The notes beneath the pieces are model-generated. The model saw only the letters and a list, made by a program, of their open reading frames with translations, had not been told where the DNA came from and did no database searches. Shown piece after piece: positions 36,890 through 46,301 of a stretch of DNA of 64,000 nt; within the stretch, counting starts at the first letter, position 1, and every line of letters begins with the position of its first letter. The stretch comes from Hymenobacter gummosus (GTDB lineage Bacteria > Bacteroidota > Bacteroidia > Cytophagales > Hymenobacteraceae). Location: contig NZ_RXOF01000004.1 in assembly GCF_003970915.1 (NCBI RefSeq), positions 1 through 64,000 of the forward strand, given 5' to 3'. Both the position numbers and the translations under genes were made by a program.

Positions 36890-37867
36890 CTACAGCTCCG
36901 CACCTGCTTGTACCCTTCCACTTTCACGGCTTGACTTTAATTCGTGGACTTGCTTTACCACGTAGAGCGGGCGGTTGCGGGCCGCGTCGAGGCCGCGCCA
37001 CACGTACTCGCCGATGACGCCCAGCGCCACCATCTGGAAGGCCGACACGAACAGCACCACCACCATCAGCGTGGTCCAGCCCTGGGGCTCGTCGGGGCTC
37101 ATCAGCCGCAGCCCGATGATATAAAAGCCGTAAAGCACCGCAATCAGCCCCAGGCCCAGGCCCACCACCGAAATAGCGCGCACCGGCGAGAAGGAAAACG
37201 ACAGGATGGAGTCGATGAACAGCTTGATCTTCTTCTGCAGCGTCCAGCGCGACTTCCCGATTTTGCGCTTCTGCCGCACGTACGGAATGTTGACGTAGGC
37301 GTAGCCCAGCCAGATCATCAGGTAGAACAGGTTGCTGTTGCGCTCCTTGAGGCGCAGCACCTCCTCGCACACCTGCCGGTCGAAGAGCACGTAGTCGAAG
37401 CCGCCGTCGGGGATGTTGCGCAGGGCCAGGCGCTTCATCAGGAAGTGAAACAGGTTGGCCGTGGCCTTCTGCAGCCCGGTTTCCTCGCGGTCCTGCCGGT
37501 TGCCGATGACCAGCTTGATGCCCTGCCGCCAGTATTCCAGCATGCGCACCATCAGCTCGGGCGGGTCCTGCAAGTCGGCCGTGATGATGACCATACAGTC
37601 GCCGGTGGCGTGGGCCATGCCGGCCACGATGGCGTTGTAAGAGCCCACGTTGCCGGCCAGCTCCACCACCCGCACCCGGCCCGGCGCCCGGCGCTGAAAC
37701 TCCAGCAGGGCCTGCATGGTGTTGTCGCCCGAGCCGTCGTCCACCATCACGTACTCCACTTCCACGTCGGCCGGAAAGCGGGCTTCGTTGGCCAGCAGCT
37801 CCTGGGTTGTGACGGGGATATTGGCCTCGTTGTAGTAGCAGGGAACGATAATGGAAAGCTTGGGCAT
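36890..37867 (-). CDS. glycosyltransferase family 2 with C-terminal membrane helices (GtrB/ArnC-like)
   Basis: A 325-residue protein. The GT-A domain has LSIIVPCYYNEANIPVT, VEYVMVDDGSGDNT near 38, AGNVGSYNAIVAGM near 70 and VIITADLQDPPELMV near 94. Two hydrophobic segments (about 230-255 and 265-290) carry it to the membrane, as in polyprenyl-phosphate glycosyltransferases. IGEYVWRGLDAARNRPLYVV closes the family signature. It is the second such enzyme in the locus (see 21256), so two polyprenyl-phosphate sugars may be made. Confidence 0.88.
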   Translation of the reverse strand: MPKLSIIVPCYYNEANIPVTTQELLANEARFPADVEVEYVMVDDGSGDNTMQALLEFQRRAPGRVRVVELAGNVGSYNAIVAGMAHATGDCMVIITADLQDPPELMVRMLEYWRQGIKLVIGNRQDREETGLQKATANLFHFLMKRLALRNIPDGGFDYVLFDRQVCEEVLRLKERNSNLFYLMIWLGYAYVNIPYVRQKRKIGKSRWTLQKKIKLFIDSILSFSFSPVRAISVVGLGLGLIAVLYGFYIIGLRLMSPDEPQGWTTLMVVVLFVSAFQMVALGVIGEYVWRGLDAARNRPLYVVKQVHELKSSRESGRVQAGAEL

Positions 37868-37889
37868 GAGGGTGCGCAGCCGGAAAAAT

Positions 37890-38993
37890 CTAGTGGAAAA
37901 AGCCCCGGATGGCGTCGCACACGGCGTCCAGGTCGGCCGGGGTCATGCCGGGCCAGAGCGGCAGGCTCAGGCTGGTGCGGGCCAGCTCCTCGGCCAGCGG
38001 AAACGCCCCTTCGGCGTAGCCCAACGACGCGTAAGCCTGCTGGCGGTGCGGGGGCACCGGGTAGTGAATCAGGGTGCCGATGCCGGCGGCCGCCAGGTGC
38101 TGCTGCAGCGCGTCGCGCCGGGCGGTGCGCACCACGTAGAGGTGGTACACGTGGGTGGCGCCGGGGGCCGTCCGGGGCAGAATCAGCTCCGGCAGGCCGG
38201 CCAGGCGGGCGTCGTACTCGGCGGCCAGGCGCTGCCGCTCGGCCGTCCAGGCGGCTAGGTGGGGCAGCTTCACCCGCAATACGGCCGCCTGCAGCTCGTC
38301 GAGGCGGGAGTTGTAGCCGATTCGCTCGTTGTAGTATTTCTGCTGGGAGCCGTAGTTGCGCAGGGTGCGCACGCGCTCGGCCAGGGCTGCATCCTGGCAG
38401 GTCAGGCCGCCGGCGTCGCCGAGGGCGCCGAGGTTTTTGCCGGGGTAGAAGCTGGTGGCGTTCAGCTCGCCGAAGGAGCCGGTCAGCTGCCCCTGCCAAG
38501 CCGCGCCCTGGGCCTGGGCGTTGTCCTCTACTACCGCCAGCCCGTGCTTGCGGGCCACGGCCAAGATGCCCGTCATGTCGCAGGCCTGCCCGTACAGGTG
38601 CACCGGCATGATAACCTTGGTGCGCGGGGTAATAGCGGCTTCGAGGCGGGCCGGGTCGAGGTTGTAGGTGGCCGCGTCGGGCTCCACCGGCACGGGCACC
38701 GCCCCCACGAAGGTGGCCGCCAGCCAGGTGGCAATGTAGGTGTTCGAGGGTACGATGACTTCGTCGCCCTCCCCTACCCCCAGGGCAATCAGGGCCAGGT
38801 GCAGCGCGTCGAGGCCGTTGGCCACGCCCACGCAGTGCGCTACCCCACTGAAGGCGGCGTACTCCCGCTCAAATTGCCGGACCGACTCGCCCAGCACGTA
38901 GTAGTGCGAATCGTACACCTGCCCGATGGCAGCCATGATTTCCTCGCGCAGCGGGTCGTGCTGGGCCGCAAAAGACAGAAACGGAACGGACAT
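37890..38993 (-). CDS. DegT-family aminotransferase, FdtB/QdtB-like (dTDP-3-amino-3,6-dideoxyhexose)
   Basis: A 367-residue PLP enzyme. VPFLSFAAQHDPLREEIMAA at the N-terminus, GVANGLDALHLALIALG near 55, IVPSNTYIATWLAA near 78, VVEDNAQAQGA near 152 and SFYPGKNLGALGDAGGL near 180 (Schiff-base Lys) define the family. The N-terminal pattern and the gene for an FdtA-type ketoisomerase 44 bases upstream point to 3-amination of a dTDP-3-keto-6-deoxyhexose (Fuc3N or Qui3N). The choice between galacto and gluco forms cannot be made here. Confidence 0.9.
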   Translation of the reverse strand: MSVPFLSFAAQHDPLREEIMAAIGQVYDSHYYVLGESVRQFEREYAAFSGVAHCVGVANGLDALHLALIALGVGEGDEVIVPSNTYIATWLAATFVGAVPVPVEPDAATYNLDPARLEAAITPRTKVIMPVHLYGQACDMTGILAVARKHGLAVVEDNAQAQGAAWQGQLTGSFGELNATSFYPGKNLGALGDAGGLTCQDAALAERVRTLRNYGSQQKYYNERIGYNSRLDELQAAVLRVKLPHLAAWTAERQRLAAEYDARLAGLPELILPRTAPGATHVYHLYVVRTARRDALQQHLAAAGIGTLIHYPVPPHRQQAYASLGYAEGAFPLAEELARTSLSLPLWPGMTPADLDAVCDAIRGFFH

Positions 38994-39037
38994 AGGTCCA
39001 AAAATAGGCGTTTAGGCGGCAACAGACCGAGGAGGCG

Positions 39038-39463
39038 TTAATCGGCCGGGTCGGGCCGCCAGATTCGGTGGTACTCGTCGTAGTCGCGGATGTAGTCCTG
39101 CTCGTTGTAGGGCAGGGAGGCCAGGGCCAGCTGCACGGCCGTGTGCGAGTACTGCATGGTGTGCCAGCACGAGGGCGGCAGGTACAGACCCACATTGGGG
39201 TCTTCCAGCCGGAAAGTGTGCAGCTCCCCGTCGGGCGTCTCGGCCGTCACCACGATGCGGCCCGCCACGGCCACCAGTACCTGCTCGGTGCGGTGGTGGG
39301 CGTGGCGCCCGCGCAGGATGCTTTCGGGCGTGTAATACGTCCAGAACACCCGCTCCACCCGAAACAGCAATGAGCCGCCCTCCACGACGGAAATGTAGCC
39401 GATGCTCGATTCGCCGAGCTTGGGCAAGGTAATCAGGTGGGGCGGCGGATAAGCGGCGTTCAT
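39038..39463 (-). CDS. fdtA: dTDP-4-keto-6-deoxyhexose 3,4-ketoisomerase, FdtA/QdtA-type cupin
   Basis: A 141-residue single-domain cupin of the WxcM/FdtA family. RGRHAHHRTEQVLVAVAG (residues 51-68) holds the catalytic His residues (His54, His56), and LYLPPSCWHTMQY near 95 is the other conserved block. It shifts the keto group from C4 to C3 of dTDP-4-keto-6-deoxyglucose before the aminotransferase acts. rmlA and rmlB, which make its substrate, are not in the window. QdtA versus FdtA specificity depends on residues I cannot judge by eye. Confidence 0.9.
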   Translation of the reverse strand: MNAAYPPPHLITLPKLGESSIGYISVVEGGSLLFRVERVFWTYYTPESILRGRHAHHRTEQVLVAVAGRIVVTAETPDGELHTFRLEDPNVGLYLPPSCWHTMQYSHTAVQLALASLPYNEQDYIRDYDEYHRIWRPDPAD

Positions 39464-39530
39464 AGGCTTAGCGGCAAAACTAGCCCGTTCCGCCCAAGTA
39501 TCCTAGCCGCCGCATAGAGGCTACCAACGA

Positions 39531-39558
39531 CAAAGGGCGCGGTTTTCCGCGCCCTTTG
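39531..39558 (-). terminator. hairpin after the UDP-xylose synthase gene
   Basis: The perfect 12-bp stem CAAAGGGCGCGG / CCGCGCCCTTTG has a TTTT loop. It starts 22 bases after the minus-strand stop at 39581 and precedes the fdtA-aminotransferase pair. No T tract, so terminator function is likely but not certain. Confidence 0.6.
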
Positions 39559-39580
39559 CTTGGCTAGTAGTCTGGCGTGA

Positions 39581-40525
<945 letters not shown>

Positions 40526-40598
40526 ATGAGGTTAGCGGCCCGCCGAAGCGGCAAATGGCCCGCTGTAGTTGAGTGGTTGACGACGAAGCGGCGCGGAC

Positions 40599-41942
40599 TT
40601 ACTGCACGGCCGGCTCGGCGTGCAGCGTGCGGATGCCGATGCAGTGGTAGGCAAAGCCTGCCTGCTCCATTTCCTTGGCGTCGTAAATGTTGCGGCCGTC
40701 GAAAATCACGCGCTGCTTCATCAGGCGGGCTACCACCTCGAAGTTGGGGGCGCGGAACTCGGGCCACTCCGTCACCACCAGCAGGGCATCGGCGTCGATG
40801 AGGGCGTCGAGCTGGTCCTTGGCGTAACCGATTTTGTCGCCAATCATGTGCTGGGCTTCCTTGATGGCCACCGGGTCGTAGGCCACCACCGTGGCGCCGG
40901 CGTCGAGCAGCTTCTCGATGATAACCAGCGAGGGAGCCTCGCGCATGTCGTCGGTCTTGGGCTTGAACGAGAGGCCCCACAGGGCGAATTTCTTGCCGGC
41001 CAGGTTGCCGCCGAAGTGCTGGGTCACTTTGTTGAACAGCACCGACTTCTGGTCCTCGTTCACGCTTTCCACGGCCTTGAGCACCTGCATCTGGTAGCCG
41101 TTCTCGGCGGCGGTTTTAATCAGCGCCTTCACGTCCTTGGGGAAGCAGGAGCCGCCGTAGCCGATGCCGGGGTAGATGAACTTGTTGCCGATGCGCGCGT
41201 CGGAGCCGATGCCCAGGCGCACCTTGTTCACGTCGGCACCCATGATTTCGCACAGGTTGGCAATGTCGTTCATAAACGAAATCTTGGTTGCCAGCATGGA
41301 GTTGGCAGCGTATTTCGTCATTTCAGCCGACGGAATGTCCATAAAGATGATCGGGTGACCGTTCATCAGGAAGGGCTTGTAGAGGCGGCGCATGATTTCC
41401 TCGGCGCGCTCCGACGCCACGCCCACCACGATGCGGTCGGGCTTGAGGAAGTCGTCGATGGCGGCACCTTCCTTCAGGAACTCGGGGTTCGAGGCCACGT
41501 CGAAGTCGATGTCGGCGCCGCGCTTGGCCAGCGCGGCTTCCAGCTCCTTGCGCACCTTGGCGGCCGTACCCACCGGCACGGTGCTCTTGGTCACCACTAC
41601 GCAGTGGCTGCTGATGTTTTCGCCGATGCCGCGGGCTACCGCCAGCACGTACTTCAGGTCGGCCGAGCCGTCCTCACCGGGAGGCGTGCCCACGGCGATG
41701 AACGCTACGTCGGCACCCTGAATGCTTTCGGCCAGCGAAGTGGAGAAGTGCAGACGGCCAGCGGCCACGTTGCGCGATACCATTTCCTCCAGGCCCGGCT
41801 CGTAGATGGGCAGGATGCCTTGCTTGAGGTTGTCAATTTTGCGCTGGTCAATGTCGATGCAGGTAACCTCAATGCCGACCTCGGCAAAGCAGGTACCCGT
41901 GACGAGGCCCACGTAACCGGTGCCTACAACTGCGATTTTCAT
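40599..41942 (-). CDS. ugd: UDP-glucose 6-dehydrogenase
   Basis: A 447-residue enzyme oxidising UDP-glucose to UDP-glucuronate. VVGTGYVGLVTGTCFAEVG binds NAD, and the active-site Cys is in GIGYGGSCFPKDVKAL near 260. FALWGLSFKPKTDDMREAPS near 325 and DGRNIYD near 415 complete the family pattern. Length is normal. Its product is used by Uxs (39581) and perhaps directly as glucuronate in the glycan. Confidence 0.96.
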   Translation of the reverse strand: MKIAVVGTGYVGLVTGTCFAEVGIEVTCIDIDQRKIDNLKQGILPIYEPGLEEMVSRNVAAGRLHFSTSLAESIQGADVAFIAVGTPPGEDGSADLKYVLAVARGIGENISSHCVVVTKSTVPVGTAAKVRKELEAALAKRGADIDFDVASNPEFLKEGAAIDDFLKPDRIVVGVASERAEEIMRRLYKPFLMNGHPIIFMDIPSAEMTKYAANSMLATKISFMNDIANLCEIMGADVNKVRLGIGSDARIGNKFIYPGIGYGGSCFPKDVKALIKTAAENGYQMQVLKAVESVNEDQKSVLFNKVTQHFGGNLAGKKFALWGLSFKPKTDDMREAPSLVIIEKLLDAGATVVAYDPVAIKEAQHMIGDKIGYAKDQLDALIDADALLVVTEWPEFRAPNFEVVARLMKQRVIFDGRNIYDAKEMEQAGFAYHCIGIRTLHAEPAVQ

Positions 41943-41988
41943 GTGGTTGTGCTTAGGGGAAAGCGGAGTATGTGAGAGCCTTACTTTG

Positions 41989-43941
41989 TTATTGCACGAG
42001 GCGGCTGGCGGCCGCCGACTTGGAGGCGGGAGCCGGCATCATGTAGCGCTTCCACCAGTGCTGAAACACGATGAGCGCCCAGATACGGGCGTGTACGTCG
42101 CCGGGGTTGCGCGAGAACAGCTGTTGCTTCAGGGCGCGCACCGCGTCGACGGAGAAGATGCCCTGTGCTTCCACGAAGCCGTCAGAGAGCAAATCGTCCT
42201 CGATAAGAGGGCGCAGCTCGTTGCGGAACCACTTGAGCAGCGGCACTTCGAAGCCGTGCTTGGGGCGCTTGTAGAGTTCCTCCGGCAGCATGGGCCGGAA
42301 GGCGTCCTGCACGATGCGCTTCTTGATCTGCCCATTGATTTTGCTTTCGACGGGCAGGGAGAAGGCGAAGTTGATGACCTTGTAGTCTAGGAAGGGGCTG
42401 CGCACCTCCAGGGAGTTGGCCATGCTCATCAGGTCCACCTTGGCGTTCATGTCGTAGGGCAGCACCAACTGCATGTCGGTGAGCAGCACCTCGTTCAGGT
42501 CGCCATCGGCATGGATGTTCTCCAGAATGTCGCGGCGGCGCTTATCGGCCAGCTTCTTGTTGACTTTGCGGCGGCTGTCCGGGCTAAGCAGGTTGCGCGC
42601 GTCTTTCTCATTGACGAAGGTGGCCCAGTCCCAGTACCGGTCCTTGGGCCCGGCCAGCATGCCGCGCGAGAAGCGCTGGAACTGCCGCACCTTATTGCCC
42701 AGGAAAGAGTTGCGCGACTTCGGCAGCGCGTCCCAGAGCAGGTTCAGGCCGGTTACGGCCTCGGCTTTCCAGTCGGGGTTGCGCACCTGCCACTCGCCCA
42801 TGTGCTTGTTGTAGCCGGCAAAGGCTTCGTCGGCCCCGTCGCCCGACAGCGCCACGGTGACTTTCTGCCGGGTGCGCTGGCTGAGGATGTACACGGCCAG
42901 GGCCGAGGAGTCGGCAAAGGGCTCGTCGAAGTAGTCGAGCACGCCGAACAGGTGCTCGTAGATGTCGTTGTTGGTCAGCGAGAAGACCGTGTGCTCGGTC
43001 TTATGCATCTTGGCCACCAGGTTGGCGTACTTCGTCTCGTCGAAGAAGGGCTCGTCCTTGAAGCCGATGCTGAACGTGTTCAGGTGCGGGGTGTGCTTGG
43101 CGGCCAGGGCCGTCACCACCGAGGAGTCGATGCCGCCGCTCAAGAAGGCGCCCAGCGGCACGTCGGCCACGAGGCGGCGGGCCACGGCGCCGTCCATCAG
43201 CTCCACCAGCTTGGCCTGCTGCTGCTCGTAGCTGAGCTTGTTCTTGGCGACTTTCTTGGGGTCGTACGGAATCTTGTACCAGCGCTTGCGCACCACTTTG
43301 CCGTCGGCCTTCACGAAAAGGTAATGGCCGGGCAGCAGTTTCTTCACGCCCTTGAAGATGGTGGCCGGGCCCGGGATGTAGTTCAGCTGCAGGTAGTGGC
43401 TGAGGGCGGCATAGTCGAGCTTGCGCGGCACGCCCAAAGCCAGCAACGACTTCATTTCGGAGCCGAACATCAGCTTGTCCTCGTCGCGGTACACCAGAAT
43501 GGGCTTTACGCCCATCCGGTCCCGCGCAATGAACAGGGTGTTTTCCTCCTTATCGTAGATGGCCAGGCCGAAAAAGCCGTTGAGCTTCTTGAGGAAGCCG
43601 CGTCCCTCCGAGATGTACAGCTTCAGGATTACCTCCGTGTCGGTGTGCGACTTAAAGGTGTAGCCCTTCTTCTGCAGCTTGGCGCGCAACTCGCGGAAGT
43701 TGAAGATTTCGCCGTTGAAGACGATGGTGTAGCGCCCCGACTCGTCGGTCATCGGCTGGTTGCCGTCGGCCGAGAGGTCGAGGATGGCGAGACGGCGGAA
43801 GCCCAACCCGCATTGGTCGTACACGAAATGACCCTGCGAGTCCGGTCCCCGGCTCACAATGGCGTCGGTAGAGGCCTGCAGGCCCGCCAGCGACGTACGT
43901 CCTGGATCAGAAAAGGCGAAGAGTCCGGTGATTCCACACAT
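41989..43941 (-). CDS. asnB: glutamine-hydrolysing asparagine synthase-family amidotransferase
   Basis: A 650-residue protein. The frame is open upstream, but Cys2 must follow the initiator, so the ATG at 43939-43941 (MCGITGLFAF) is correct. The class II glutaminase domain spans about 1-200 (SRGPDSQGHF, NGEIFNFREL) and the ATP-pyrophosphatase domain has FLSGGIDSSVVTALAA near 260. EPFADSSALAVY and LSGDGADEAFAGYNKH follow. Position at the head of a polysaccharide locus suggests it may amidate a uronic acid rather than make asparagine, as proposed for WbpS-type enzymes. That role is inference. A consensus -7 box lies 10 bases upstream. Confidence 0.9.
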   Translation of the reverse strand: MCGITGLFAFSDPGRTSLAGLQASTDAIVSRGPDSQGHFVYDQCGLGFRRLAILDLSADGNQPMTDESGRYTIVFNGEIFNFRELRAKLQKKGYTFKSHTDTEVILKLYISEGRGFLKKLNGFFGLAIYDKEENTLFIARDRMGVKPILVYRDEDKLMFGSEMKSLLALGVPRKLDYAALSHYLQLNYIPGPATIFKGVKKLLPGHYLFVKADGKVVRKRWYKIPYDPKKVAKNKLSYEQQQAKLVELMDGAVARRLVADVPLGAFLSGGIDSSVVTALAAKHTPHLNTFSIGFKDEPFFDETKYANLVAKMHKTEHTVFSLTNNDIYEHLFGVLDYFDEPFADSSALAVYILSQRTRQKVTVALSGDGADEAFAGYNKHMGEWQVRNPDWKAEAVTGLNLLWDALPKSRNSFLGNKVRQFQRFSRGMLAGPKDRYWDWATFVNEKDARNLLSPDSRRKVNKKLADKRRRDILENIHADGDLNEVLLTDMQLVLPYDMNAKVDLMSMANSLEVRSPFLDYKVINFAFSLPVESKINGQIKKRIVQDAFRPMLPEELYKRPKHGFEVPLLKWFRNELRPLIEDDLLSDGFVEAQGIFSVDAVRALKQQLFSRNPGDVHARIWALIVFQHWWKRYMMPAPASKSAAASRLVQ

Positions 43942-43951
43942 AATTGGCGGG

Positions 43952-43959
43952 CAAAGGTA
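43952..43959 (-). promoter_or_regulatory. consensus -7 promoter box TACCTTTG upstream of asnB
   Basis: An exact match to TAnnTTTG ending 10 bases before the ATG, so the leader would be very short. A TTTTG that could be the -33 element lies 24 bases farther upstream, slightly longer than usual. It is the likely entry point for transcription of the minus-strand polysaccharide operon. Confidence 0.55.
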
Positions 43960-44102
43960 CGAAGGTTCTGGACTTGCGGCGGACAAAATAGCACGGCTCG
44001 CGCGGCTGGTCCCCGGCGCAACCAAAGGCCGGCCGCGGCAGTAGAGTTCCTGTTGGCTTTGCGGCCGCCCCATTTAGTCTTCCCCAAACACCCCTCCTAC
44101 CG

Positions 44103-44624
44103 ATGAGCCTACAGAATCAGCTAAGTCTGCAACAAGAATTTGAAGCGGCCGTGTCGCGCGTCGACAACCTGCCCGGCGACCAGGCCGCCGCCCACATGAC
44201 CGACCTTTACGGCCTCTACAAACAGGCCACCGAAGGCGACCATGACACGAAAACCGACGCCGTGGGCGACGACACGCCCGATAACCCCAGCGGCCCCAAG
44301 GGTATGTCGCAGGCGCAGTGGGACGCTTGGAGCAAGTTCAAGGGCGTCAGCCAGGACGACGCCAAGCGCCAGTACATCCAGAAAGTGCAGGAAGTAGCCG
44401 GCCCGGTGGGCGAAGCAGCTACGGTCATTACCGGCAACGGGCAGCCCGCCACCGGCTCCCAGGTCGGCAGCGGCGACAAAGTACCCGGCAACGAGGCCCC
44501 GGCCCCCGGCACGGCCAAAGCGCCCTACGAAAACGAGGGCGGCCAGTCGATGGGCGGCCTGCGCGGCGACATCAACGCCGGCGCCCCCTACGGCGGCGAG
44601 GACCAGCTGAAGACGCAGCAGTAA
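44103..44624 (+). CDS. acyl-CoA-binding protein with a long C-terminal tail
   Basis: A 173-residue protein. The acyl-CoA-binding (ACBP) domain covers about residues 6-100: the helix pairs include QQEFEAAVSRVDNLPGD, LYGLYKQATEGD and WDAWSKFKGVSQDDAKRQYI, with the conserved Tyr, Lys and Trp of the ligand site. An insert (DTKTDAVGDDTPDNPSG) replaces the usual loop. The last 75 residues are Gly/Ala/Pro/Gln-rich and probably disordered. Bacterial ACBPs buffer acyl-CoA pools. It lies divergent from asnB and convergent with the FAD-linked oxidase gene. Confidence 0.88.
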   Translation: MSLQNQLSLQQEFEAAVSRVDNLPGDQAAAHMTDLYGLYKQATEGDHDTKTDAVGDDTPDNPSGPKGMSQAQWDAWSKFKGVSQDDAKRQYIQKVQEVAGPVGEAATVITGNGQPATGSQVGSGDKVPGNEAPAPGTAKAPYENEGGQSMGGLRGDINAGAPYGGEDQLKTQQ

Positions 44625-44857
44625 ATCACGGATTTGTGCGGATTTGACGGATTTCGCGGATTTTGTGGACGATTGAACAGGTGGTGCTACGGCCTTGAGC
44701 CGTGGCACCACTTTTTTAAGCTGCCAGTAACTTCTTCCGCCCTGCCAGACGGCGCAGCGTAAGCGTAGTGGTGCCACGACTTTTGGAGTCGTGGCACCAC
44801 CTGTTCAATCGTCCACAAAATCCGCGAAATCCGTCAAATCCGCACAAATCCGTGATT
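44624..44857. repeat. composite intergenic inverted repeat, class 3 (full copy) between two convergent stop codons
   Basis: The left arm begins at the last base of the ACBP stop codon and the right arm ends inside the FAD-linked oxidase stop codon. The outer 64 or more bases of the two arms are perfect inverted copies built of a degenerate 'CGGATTTnn' 9-base period. Each arm continues into a hairpin (GTGGTGCTACGG... and GTGGTGCCACGA...), the left one followed by a T run. The unique centre is about 55 bases. Confidence 0.9.
44683..44717 (+). terminator. intrinsic terminator after the acyl-CoA-binding protein gene
   Basis: The stem GGTGGTGCTACGGC / GCCGTGGCACCACT with a TTGA loop contains one mismatch or G-T pair and is followed by TTTTTT. 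It is part of the class-3 repeat. Confidence 0.65.
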
Positions 44858-46286
44858 AGAAGATCTTGCCCGGGTTCAGGATGCCGTGCGGGTCGAACAC
44901 CTTTTTGATGCCGCGCATCAGCTCCAGGTTGGCTTCTTTCAGCGCAATGCCGATGTAGCCCTTCTGCACCAGCCCGATGCCGTGCTCCCCCGAGATGGTG
45001 CCGCCGAGCTTGACGCACAGCTCGAAGATTTCGGTAATGGGCTGGCGCAGGCCCACGTTCCACTGCTCGTCGGTCAGCTCCCCGCGGATGATGTTCACGT
45101 GCAGGTTCCCGTCGCCGGCGTGGCCGTAGCACACGCTTTTGAAGCCGTAGCGGGCCCCGATTTCCTTTACGCCTTTTAGCAGCGTGGGCAGCTCGGCCCG
45201 GGGCACTACGGTATCCTCCTCCTTATATACCGAGTTGTAGCGGACGGAATTACCGATGTTGCGGCGAATCTTCCACAGCTCGTCCTTCTGGGTGGCGTTG
45301 TCGGCCAGCAGGATTTCGCCCACGTCGTAGCGCTCCAGCACGCCGTATACCTGCTCGGCTTCCTTGTACAGCTGGTCGAGGTCCTGCCCGTCCAGCTCGA
45401 TGAGCAGGTGGGCTTTAATATCCTCAGGCAGCGTGAGCGGAATCTTGAGGTAGTCCGACGACCAGGCAATGGCCTCACGCTCCATGAACTCCATGCCCGA
45501 GGGAATGATGCCCGCCCGGAACACGGCCGACACGGCTTCGGCCGCTTCTTCCTCCCGCCGGAAGGGCACCAGCATCAGAATATTCTGCTGGGGGAAAGGC
45601 AAAAGCCGAAACACCACCTTGGTAATGATACCCAGCGTACCCTCCGAGCCAATCATGAGCTGGGTGAGGTTGTAGCCGGTGGAGTTTTTCAGGGTATTGG
45701 CGGCCGTCCAGATGATGTCCCCGTTGGGCAGCACTACCTCCAGATTCAGCACGTAGTCTTTGGTGGTGCCGTACTTCACGGCCTTGGGGCCGCCGCTGCT
45801 GTGGGCCAGGTTGCCGCCCAAGGAGCAGCTGCCCTTGCTGGCCGGATCGGGCGGGTAGAACAGCCCGACTTCCTTCACCGCAATCTGAAAGGCCTCGTTC
45901 ACCACGCCCGGCTCTACGGTAGCCTGCAGGTTCCGCTCGTCAATCTGCAGAATCTTGTTGAGCCGCTCGGTGCTCAGCACCACGCCGTGGTGAATGGGCA
46001 GCGCCCCGCCGCTCAGGCCGGTGCCGGCCCCGCGGGGCGTCACGGGCAGGCGGTGCTCGGCGCACAGCCGCATAATACAGCTGATTTCTTCGGCGTTAGC
46101 GGGCCGGAGCACCACGTCGGGGCGGAAGGTGAAGTCTTCGGTATGATCCTGGCCGTAGCGCAGGTACTCGTCGTCTTCAAGGCGGCCCGGAGTGAATACG
46201 TGCTCGGGACCCACAATTTCTTCGAAGGCAGCCACCAGCTCCGGGGTGAGCTGCCCAAACCTGATTTCTTCAAGCAAATGACTCAT
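44856..46286 (-). CDS. FAD-linked oxidase, GlcD/D-lactate dehydrogenase-like
   Basis: A 476-residue flavoprotein of the FAD-binding PCMH type. RPANAEEISCIMRLC and PRGAGTGLSGGALP near 90 form the FAD site. LGGNLAHSSGGPKAVKYG near 155, GSEGTLGIITKV near 215, CYGHAGDGNLHVN near 380 and GTISGEHGIGL near 425 are family signatures (His residues at the substrate site). It probably oxidises glycolate, D-lactate or a related 2-hydroxyacid and donates electrons to the membrane chain. The ATG at 46284-46286 was preferred to a frame extending into the divergent nlpC-like gene. Confidence 0.9.
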   Translation of the reverse strand: MSHLLEEIRFGQLTPELVAAFEEIVGPEHVFTPGRLEDDEYLRYGQDHTEDFTFRPDVVLRPANAEEISCIMRLCAEHRLPVTPRGAGTGLSGGALPIHHGVVLSTERLNKILQIDERNLQATVEPGVVNEAFQIAVKEVGLFYPPDPASKGSCSLGGNLAHSSGGPKAVKYGTTKDYVLNLEVVLPNGDIIWTAANTLKNSTGYNLTQLMIGSEGTLGIITKVVFRLLPFPQQNILMLVPFRREEEAAEAVSAVFRAGIIPSGMEFMEREAIAWSSDYLKIPLTLPEDIKAHLLIELDGQDLDQLYKEAEQVYGVLERYDVGEILLADNATQKDELWKIRRNIGNSVRYNSVYKEEDTVVPRAELPTLLKGVKEIGARYGFKSVCYGHAGDGNLHVNIIRGELTDEQWNVGLRQPITEIFELCVKLGGTISGEHGIGLVQKGYIGIALKEANLELMRGIKKVFDPHGILNPGKIF

Positions 46287-46288
46287 CG

Positions 46289-46296
46289 TATCTTTG
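46289..46296 (+). promoter_or_regulatory. consensus -7 box TATCTTTG for the NlpC/P60 lipoprotein gene
   Basis: An exact TAnnTTTG match only 5 bases before the ATG at 46302, implying leaderless or near-leaderless transcription. It lies inside the 15-base gap between two divergent start codons. Confidence 0.5.
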
Positions 46297-46301
46297 TGCC
46301 G

